Part shown: positions 1 through 5,889 of the stretch, piece by piece
Position numbering within the stretch: the first letter of the stretch is position 1
Layout of the letters: each line of letters starts with the position of its first letter
Source: Aquifex sp.
GTDB lineage: Bacteria > Aquificota > Aquificia > Aquificales > Aquificaceae
Direction of reading: 5' to 3'
Assembly (NCBI GenBank): GCA_003978875.1
Contig: QNXQ01000019.1
Location: 1 to 8,824 of the forward strand
Length of the DNA: 8,824 bases
The notes under the pieces: generated by a model
What the model was told of the DNA's origin: nothing
The model's database searches: none
The model's input: only the letters and a program-made list of their open reading frames with translations
Made by a program: the position numbers and the translations under genes

Positions 1-584
1 ATGCTAAAGAGTTGATAAATATCGGAAGAAATGCGGTATGGGAAACTTTTCAGAGAAGGGAGGTTAAAATTCCAGAGGCGATAAAGGAAAAATATTCAGA
101 GCATATGGGGGTTTTTACAACTATAAAAACTTTTCCAGATAATAAATTGAGGGGATGCATAGGTGTCCCGCTCCCTATATATCCACTTTGGTATTCTGTC
201 GTCTATAGCTCTATCCAAGCTGCCTTTAAAGACCCGAGGTTTAAACCGCTTGCACCCGAAGAGTTTGGTAATGTAGTCTGGGAACTTACAATCCTCACTC
301 CACCTGAGGAAATAAAAGCTCCGAAGGAAGAGATACCCTCACTTATAGAAATAGGAAAACACGGACTGATTGTAGAAAGAGAAAATAATACTGGCTTGCT
401 CCTTCCTCAAGTACCCGTGGAACATGGTTTGAGTTCCTTAGAATTTCTCGAGTATACCTGTTTGAAGGCAGGACTCCCTAAAGATTGTTGGAAAGATAAA
501 TCTACAAAGGTATACCGCTTTACGGGTGAAGTTTACAAAGAAGTTGAACCTTTCGAAAATGTAGAAAAAGTTGAGTTAAAGTAA
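1..584 (+). CDS. AMMECR1-domain protein, 5' end outside window
   Basis: The translation matches the AMMECR1 family (AmmeMemoRadiSam protein A in many prokaryotes). Seen: the family signature LRGCIG (codons at 147-164), then a segment rich in aromatic and small residues (YSSIQAAFKDPRF), GKHGLIVE, GLLLPQVPVEHG and a C-terminal LKAGLPKDCW block. The frame is open to the left edge, and the codons before the TTG at 12 read A-K-E-L-I-N-I-G. This fits the N-terminal helix of the family, so the TTG is more likely an internal Leu and the true start lies outside the window. About 194 residues are visible; complete family members are usually around 200, so only a few residues are probably missing. In many genomes the domain occurs with MEMO1-like and radical SAM proteins; neither is visible here. 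The biochemical activity is not settled. The stop codon overlaps the 3' end of the opposing c-di-GMP gene. Family assignment is firm; function is open. Confidence 0.9.
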   Translation, partial: AKELINIGRNAVWETFQRREVKIPEAIKEKYSEHMGVFTTIKTFPDNKLRGCIGVPLPIYPLWYSVVYSSIQAAFKDPRFKPLAPEEFGNVVWELTILTPPEEIKAPKEEIPSLIEIGKHGLIVERENNTGLLLPQVPVEHGLSSLEFLEYTCLKAGLPKDCWKDKSTKVYRFTGEVYKEVEPFENVEKVELK

Positions 585-600
585 ACCTTCTTTCCTCAAC
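565..600 (-). terminator. Probable intrinsic terminator overlapping the EAL gene's last codons
   Basis: On the minus strand the sequence reads GTTGAG-G-AAAG, an 8-base loop, CTTT-AA-CTCAAC, and then five T's. This is a 10-bp stem with one small internal loop, followed at once by a T-tract (AAAAA at 565-569 on the plus strand). The stem contains the last codons and the stop codon of the c-di-GMP gene. The T-tract lies inside the 3' end of the opposing AMMECR1 gene. The same hairpin can form in plus-strand RNA, but no T-tract follows it there, so it would serve the minus strand only. The stem is not GC-rich, hence the moderate confidence. Confidence 0.5.
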
Positions 601-3600
601 AGTTCCTCTACATCTTTCTCGGGCATAGGTTTTGCAAAGTAAAATCCCTGCCCGTAAGTACACCCTAAGTCCTTTAAAAGCTTATACTGTTCTTCTTTCT
701 CTATTCCTTCTGCTAAGCTATCTAATCCTATCTTTTCTGCGTAGGAGACAATTACCTCTACTAAAGCCTTATCAGCTTTATTATTTAACATGCCTTTTAC
801 AAATGACATATCTATTTTAACTATATCTATGGGAAGCTCCCTCATATAAGAGAGGGACGAATAACCCGTTCCGAAATCGTCTACAGCTACTTTGCCACAA
901 TTTCTAAAGCTGTCCAAAATTTTCTTCGTTCTTTCTATATTCTCTATTAAAAGTCTTTCTGTAATTTCAAGCACGAGATTTCCCTTAAAGGTTTTACAAA
1001 GCTCTATGAGTCTTTCCATTGTTTTATCATTTTTAAAGCTTCTTGCACAGAGGTTTACGGATATAGGTATTCTCCATTTGGAAAGTATTCTTGAGAGCTC
1101 ATCAAACATCCATTCTTCAAATTTGTCGGAAAAAACTCCTCTTTCTATAAGCTCTATAAATTCACTCGGATATATAAGCTTTTCTCCATACTTTATCCGA
1201 ACTAAGGCTTCAAACCCGGCGATTTTCAAATCATTCAACCTGTAATAGGGCTGAAAGTGGAATATAAAAAGCTTATTTTCAACAGCTTTTTTGATTAGTT
1301 TCTCTACAGATAAAAACCTATCTGCCTTATCTTCCATTTCTTTGTTAAAGAAACTTATCTCTCCAGGACCTTCCTTTTTAGCTTCCTTCAGGGCAAGGGA
1401 TGCACGTTCATACAGTTCTAAAAAGCTTTTTCCATCTTCCGGATATATACTTATCCCTGCATGAAAACTTAACGAAACCTCTTCATCTTTCACCTTAAAA
1501 GGTTCATAGAAGACACTTTTTAACTTTTCAACTATGCTGAAAACATCCTCTTTACTTCTAAGAGGATAAACAAATATACCGAACTCGTCACCGCCCAGTT
1601 TAGCGAGAATATCGCTCCCTCTAAAGGCACTTCTCAATCTCATAGCCACTTCCTTTAGTATCCAGTCCCCTCCTTGGAAACCATAAACCCTATTTATATA
1701 GGTAAAATTTGTTATGTCAAAAACCACGAAAGCACCGAGAAACTCACCTTCTCTTAAAATATCTGATACTTTAAATCTAAATCCACTTTGGTTTAGAAGA
1801 CCTGTAAGAGCATCGTAGTACTTTAACCTGTCTACTTCTTCGGAAAGATATACTTCTTTAGTTATATCCCGTCCCACGGCTACAAATCTTTGTTCTCCAC
1901 CCGGGAGCTTTACAGGAATAACGGTTATCTCCAAGTAAAAAATTTCCCCGTTCTTTTTTCTGTTTATAAATACCCCACGAAAATTTTTATCTGAGAGTAT
2001 GGTATCCCAGAATATTTTGTAAAAACTTTTGTGGTGAAGTCCAGATTTAAATATACGCGGATTCTTCCCTATAAGCTCTTTCTTTGAATATCCACTTATT
2101 TTCTCAACAGCTTCGTTAACGTAGACTATTCTTCCTTCTTTATCGGTAACCAGTACCCAGTCTGAAGAAACTTCCAACGCTTTTGAGATAATAATGCTGT
2201 TTCTAAATTCCCTTAACCTTCTGAGAGCAAACTCAATATCCGACTTCAGTTCGTAAAGTATATCTCTCGTTTCCTCTTGAAAGAAAAAAGGTTCATCAGC
2301 GTACAGGTTTATAACATACTTTGTTTTATTGTCTACCTGTATAGGGATTATACAGGAAGACAAGTATTTTCTCTTTAACATCTCTTCACGCCATGGAGCC
2401 ATTGCAGAATTAGTTCTGGTATCTGGATTTATAAGAATTTCCCCTTTTCTCAAAGAAGCTACTATTGGATTTTCTTCATCCGCCAAATGTATTTTTATAT
2501 TTTTTAGGAAACCGTCCTCAAATCCACAAAAATGAACATTTTTTACTTCTCCGTTTTCCGATACCTTTCCTATCCATACAAATTTAAGATTTAAATTGTG
2601 TATTAAACTGCTACATATTTTCGTAAATACTTCTTCTTCAATAACAGACTTGGTAATTACATAGTTTACTTCCCTAAGTAATTTGTAAAGTCTTTCGTAG
2701 TGCTTTTGTTTTGTGATATCTACTAAAACTACGAATCCTGCGTACTTTCCCTCGTAAAGAATTGTATCCGAAAAGACTATAGTCCAAACGGTGCTTCCAT
2801 CTTTCTTCTTTAACTTTAACTCCTTGTAAAGCACGGAAATCCTTTTTCCTTTTAACCTTTTATCTACTATATCTTTTACAAAATCACGATACTCTTCAGC
2901 GACTATATCAATCGGACTTAGATTGAATAATTCTTCCATAGAGTATCCCAATAAATCGCGTATATATTTGTTAGCGAATAGAATTTTTTCCCTGTAAATT
3001 ACTACACCGAATCCCTGAACGTTTTTTACAGCTTTTGCGATGTCATGTTCCTGCCATACAGTTAAAAGATTTTCGAGCTTTTTAAAAAGGTCATTTATTT
3101 GTTCTATTGAATCTTCTTCAAGGATTTCTATTTCGGGAAATTTTTTTAAAATATCTCTCCACTTATCTGCATTTTCCCTTTTTACCATAAAAGGATGGAA
3201 GGTCTTTATAGAGTAAGTTTCGAAAATTTCTATATCTCTTTTCTCTTCATCTGGTAGTTTTTCCAGAATTTCTCCGTAAATTATCCCGAAATCTGCTTGA
3301 TTATTTTTAACCATTTCCAAGGTTTCGTAATGATTTTTTGTAAATATTAGCTCTATTTTATCTTTCTCAATTCTTTCAAAGCTGAGAAGTCCCAACAGAA
3401 ACAGTTTTAAATTTACCAAAGCAACCTTATATAACTCTTTTTCCTCAAAATATTTATTGCCTATGAGTATAATTTCATCCTTTTGCCCACGAAACTTCCC
3501 TACGGGTATATAACCAGCTTTATAGAGCTCTAAAGCTATATCCGGACTTGCATAGTATAAATCAAACTTTTCTTTTCTAATCTGTCGTTTCTCTTCTGTA

Positions 3601-3737
3601 AAGTCATTAAAAAAAATTAACTCAACTTCTTTGTTCAATAAATCTGACAACTTCCTGGAAAATTCTTTCCATCTAACATTATCTCCCTCTTTATCATGAG
3701 AACATACACCCAGCTTTATTTTCCCTATATCCTTCAT
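576..3737 (-). CDS. Multidomain c-di-GMP protein: PhnD-like/PAS/GAF/PAS/GGDEF/EAL
   Basis: 1053 residues. In order: a PhnD/phosphonate-binding-like domain (about 6-225); PAS (about 232-345); GAF (about 350-508); PAS (about 512-630); GGDEF (about 640-798); EAL (about 805-1050). The EAL domain keeps its catalytic set: EAL 843-845, Asn in SVNLCARSF, LEITE 923-927, DDFGTG 953-958, KID 974-976, AEGIE 1009-1013 and QGF 1030-1032. It is therefore probably an active c-di-GMP phosphodiesterase. The GGDEF motif (715-719) and the RxxD inhibitory site (RGSD 706-709) are present, but the Lys that binds phosphate in PleD (K332) is Thr, and the usual GRN after the AK motif is GPG (PleD R446 position). Cyclase activity is thus uncertain; a GTP-binding regulatory role is possible. 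No signal peptide or clear membrane span is seen, so it is probably cytoplasmic. A stop codon directly before the ATG rules out a longer N-terminus. Ribosome binding site is weak. Last gene of the minus-strand series. Confidence 0.93.
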   Translation of the reverse strand: MKDIGKIKLGVCSHDKEGDNVRWKEFSRKLSDLLNKEVELIFFNDFTEEKRQIRKEKFDLYYASPDIALELYKAGYIPVGKFRGQKDEIILIGNKYFEEKELYKVALVNLKLFLLGLLSFERIEKDKIELIFTKNHYETLEMVKNNQADFGIIYGEILEKLPDEEKRDIEIFETYSIKTFHPFMVKRENADKWRDILKKFPEIEILEEDSIEQINDLFKKLENLLTVWQEHDIAKAVKNVQGFGVVIYREKILFANKYIRDLLGYSMEELFNLSPIDIVAEEYRDFVKDIVDKRLKGKRISVLYKELKLKKKDGSTVWTIVFSDTILYEGKYAGFVVLVDITKQKHYERLYKLLREVNYVITKSVIEEEVFTKICSSLIHNLNLKFVWIGKVSENGEVKNVHFCGFEDGFLKNIKIHLADEENPIVASLRKGEILINPDTRTNSAMAPWREEMLKRKYLSSCIIPIQVDNKTKYVINLYADEPFFFQEETRDILYELKSDIEFALRRLREFRNSIIISKALEVSSDWVLVTDKEGRIVYVNEAVEKISGYSKKELIGKNPRIFKSGLHHKSFYKIFWDTILSDKNFRGVFINRKKNGEIFYLEITVIPVKLPGGEQRFVAVGRDITKEVYLSEEVDRLKYYDALTGLLNQSGFRFKVSDILREGEFLGAFVVFDITNFTYINRVYGFQGGDWILKEVAMRLRSAFRGSDILAKLGGDEFGIFVYPLRSKEDVFSIVEKLKSVFYEPFKVKDEEVSLSFHAGISIYPEDGKSFLELYERASLALKEAKKEGPGEISFFNKEMEDKADRFLSVEKLIKKAVENKLFIFHFQPYYRLNDLKIAGFEALVRIKYGEKLIYPSEFIELIERGVFSDKFEEWMFDELSRILSKWRIPISVNLCARSFKNDKTMERLIELCKTFKGNLVLEITERLLIENIERTKKILDSFRNCGKVAVDDFGTGYSSLSYMRELPIDIVKIDMSFVKGMLNNKADKALVEVIVSYAEKIGLDSLAEGIEKEEQYKLLKDLGCTYGQGFYFAKPMPEKDVEELLRKEGLL

Positions 3738-3749
3738 TTATCTATTCTT

Positions 3750-3780
3750 ATTAACTTATTCCCGTGAACTAATCTGTCAA
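3750..3780 (-). promoter_or_regulatory. Possible internal promoter before the c-di-GMP gene
   Basis: The minus strand carries a perfect TTGACA at 3780-3775, between the glutaredoxin-like gene and the c-di-GMP gene. A loose -10 match, GTTAAT (3755-3750), follows after 19 bases; other hexamers at 16-17 bases' spacing are poorer. It would allow expression of the c-di-GMP gene apart from the upstream genes. The -10 and spacing are weak, so this is only a candidate. Confidence 0.28.
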
Positions 3781-3792
3781 GTTTACGTATTT

Positions 3793-4083
3793 TTACGAAA
3801 TTTTAGAACTAACCAGTTTTTCTTTAATTAAATCCTTTAATCTCCAGTATCTCGGAAGTTCTCCGACGAAGATAACATCGTTCTCTGAATAATCTTCATC
3901 TTCGTTCCACACAAGTAATAAAGGTACTGTTTTATACCCTAAATATGTAAGTACATCCAAATATTCGTACATGTCTACTTCTTCCCACTCTATCGGAAGT
4001 TCTTCTTTCAATTTATTCAAAAGCCTTTTCGCTTGTTCACATCTGGGACAATCTTCCTTAGTTACTAAAACCAATTTCAGCAT
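3793..4083 (-). CDS. Glutaredoxin-like (thioredoxin-fold) CxxC protein
   Basis: 96 residues. The protein starts with a beta strand (LKLVLVTKEDC) that leads into a Cys-Pro-Arg-Cys redox motif at residues 12-15 at the start of a helix. A T-V-P at 52-54 gives the cis-proline of the thioredoxin fold. The size and the near-N-terminal CxxC fit the small glutaredoxin/NrdH-like group (or the related DUF836 group) of thiol-disulfide proteins. No signal peptide is present, so it acts in the cytoplasm. Its substrate cannot be told from the sequence. The ATG is the only reasonable start: an in-frame TAA lies shortly upstream with no other start codon between. No good Shine-Dalgarno is placed before it; an AGGA 16 bases upstream lies within an inverted repeat. 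It sits between the solute-binding protein gene and the c-di-GMP gene on the same strand and is probably co-transcribed. Confidence 0.82.
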   Translation of the reverse strand: MLKLVLVTKEDCPRCEQAKRLLNKLKEELPIEWEEVDMYEYLDVLTYLGYKTVPLLLVWNEDEDYSENDVIFVGELPRYWRLKDLIKEKLVSSKIS

Positions 4084-4086
4084 GAG

Positions 4087-4107
4087 TAAAAGGATATAGT
4101 CCTTTTA
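4087..4107 (-). repeat. Inverted repeat just upstream of the glutaredoxin-like gene
   Basis: A perfect 8-bp inverted repeat, TAAAAGGA/TCCTTTTA, flanks a 5-base loop and ends 3 bases before the glutaredoxin-like start codon. In the mRNA it would form a small hairpin that includes the only AGGA near the start, so it could tune translation. It could also be an operator half-site pair. The stem has only two G-C pairs and is weak as RNA at high temperature. Confidence 0.4.
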
Positions 4108-4131
4108 TAGATAAAACCATTAGATAGCTCA

Positions 4132-5880
4132 TCAATTCGAAATAGAATAAACCCTTAGAGGTTCGTACCATCCCCAAACTGTAGGGAAAACATTCTTTAA
4201 ACTCTTTCTCACCGCCACCATACTTTTAGGAGCAACTATAAATATCATTGGTTGCTGTTCTGTAATTATCTTAAAAGCCTTTTTGTAAATTTCTACTCTC
4301 CTTTCAAAATCCAGTTCTGTAGCCCCTTTATCTATCAGTTCATCTACTCGTTTCTCCCACTCAGTTGAAGGTTTCTTTTGTCTTGGATGCCACATATGTA
4401 AGGTTCCAGAAGAATGCCATACATTTCTTCCAAAGTGTGGATCTATAGACCCTGTAAGCCCGATAATAACAGCTTCCCATTCATAAGGTGGAGCGGTGAG
4501 CTTAGATACAAGGGTATTGAAGTCTATAGGCTGAAAATGAACCTTTATGCCTATTTTCTTTAAATCTTCTTTTATTATAGCTCCCATCATTTCTCTTTCC
4601 TTATTGCCAGCGTTGGTTATCAAAGTAAATTCAAGGTCGTGTCCTTTCGGGTCTTCAAGAATGCCATCACCATCTCTATCTTTAAAGCCTATGCTTTCCA
4701 GAAGATATTTTGACTTTTGTAAATTGAATTCAAATTTCGGATAATATTCTTCATCGTAGTAGGGTATGTTTGCAGGAGTAATGGGAGTATATAGAGGTTC
4801 AGCAAGTCCGTTATATACTAATCTTACGATGCTTTCTCTATCTATTGCATGGGAAATGGCTATGCGAAATATTTTATTTCTGAACCATTTTAGTTTATAT
4901 TTGGGAATTTTTGCATTGGGATTTTGATTAAAAACCAAAAATGTAATTGAAGGTGTAGCTCCGAGGTCGTAAATTATAAAGTTTTTTTTCTTCTGATGTG
5001 CTAAGAATATTATATCTTGAGCTCTTACACTTATGTAATCTATTTCTCCATTTACAAACTTGAGAAGTGCAGTTTCAGGGTCAGGAATGATAACTCCAAC
5101 CTTTTCTTCTATATAGGGTAGTCTTCTTCCTTTTTCATCTTTTTCGTAATAATAAGGATTTTTGCTGTATATAACCCTTTGCCCTTTTATGTATTCCTCT
5201 ATCTTATAGGGACCAGTACCAACGATATCTTTTGGGTCTGTATTTACATTCCAGGAGGTAGAAAAGTTTTCTTCCTTTACAAACTTTTCAAGCTTATGCT
5301 TCGGAAGTATTTCCGCTCCTAAAGAATTTAAAAAAGGTGCGAAGGGTTTGGGCAATATAAATTTAACTGTGTAATTATCCAGTTTCTCAACCTTTATCTT
5401 TTTCCCTTCTATGGTGAGAATATCCCTCATAGATGTAGGTATATTGTCGTTTAGGTAAATTTCGTTAAAGGTAAATACAACATCATCTGCGGTAAAGGGT
5501 TTTCCGTCATTCCATCTAATACCTTTTTTTAGTTTAAAAATCCAAACAGTACCGTTTTGCGATACTTCCCAGCTTTCAGCCAAATCGGGTTTGACCTTCA
5601 TGGTTTTTAAATCCAACTTTGTAAGACCACTAAATATATCCGATATGACAGCTGTTGATGAGGTTTCCATAGCGAGTGCAGGATTGAGAGTTTTAGGGTC
5701 AGAAGAGAGATGAAATCTTAACGGAACTTTCAATATATCTTTATCTTCGGGAATATCGGGGATTGCTTTTTTTAAGTCTATCTTTACTATTTCTATATTT
5801 CCCCTTTCGGGAGAACTCAAAAAGTAAAAAGGTAAGAAAGCTAAAATAACAGTGAAGAAAGCTAAGATAAAACCAACCAT
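4132..5880 (-). CDS. Family 5 (oligopeptide/dipeptide-type) extracellular solute-binding protein
   Basis: 582 residues, full length for the SBP_bac_5 family that delivers peptides, nickel or other solutes to ABC importers. Family marks include SGLTKLD followed by KPDLAESWEVS (residues 85-107), the region around IRWNDGKPFTADDVVFTF (121-138), GTGPYKI (221-227), and FRIAISHAIDRESIVRLVYN further on. The N-terminus is a strong hydrophobic stretch (residues 2-21, ending FLPFYFLSSPERG) with no lipobox Cys. The protein is thus either held by an uncleaved N-terminal anchor or secreted, not a lipoprotein. A segment DRDGDG resembles a Ca-binding loop but is common in this family. No permease or ATPase gene is in the window, so the ligand is unknown. 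It starts 9 bases after the upstream pilin-like gene in the same reading frame, without a visible Shine-Dalgarno, which suggests translational coupling. Confidence 0.92.
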   Translation of the reverse strand: MVGFILAFFTVILAFLPFYFLSSPERGNIEIVKIDLKKAIPDIPEDKDILKVPLRFHLSSDPKTLNPALAMETSSTAVISDIFSGLTKLDLKTMKVKPDLAESWEVSQNGTVWIFKLKKGIRWNDGKPFTADDVVFTFNEIYLNDNIPTSMRDILTIEGKKIKVEKLDNYTVKFILPKPFAPFLNSLGAEILPKHKLEKFVKEENFSTSWNVNTDPKDIVGTGPYKIEEYIKGQRVIYSKNPYYYEKDEKGRRLPYIEEKVGVIIPDPETALLKFVNGEIDYISVRAQDIIFLAHQKKKNFIIYDLGATPSITFLVFNQNPNAKIPKYKLKWFRNKIFRIAISHAIDRESIVRLVYNGLAEPLYTPITPANIPYYDEEYYPKFEFNLQKSKYLLESIGFKDRDGDGILEDPKGHDLEFTLITNAGNKEREMMGAIIKEDLKKIGIKVHFQPIDFNTLVSKLTAPPYEWEAVIIGLTGSIDPHFGRNVWHSSGTLHMWHPRQKKPSTEWEKRVDELIDKGATELDFERRVEIYKKAFKIITEQQPMIFIVAPKSMVAVRKSLKNVFPTVWGWYEPLRVYSISN

Positions 5881-5889
5881 AGTGAGATT

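Noticed and set aside
12..14. TTG as start of the AMMECR1 gene
   Set aside because: The frame is open to the left edge and the preceding codons fit the family's N-terminal helix, so the TTG is probably an internal Leu.
3780..3802. CGTA-AAAA-TACG hairpin as a terminator after the glutaredoxin-like gene
   Set aside because: The stem has only four base pairs and no T-tract follows.
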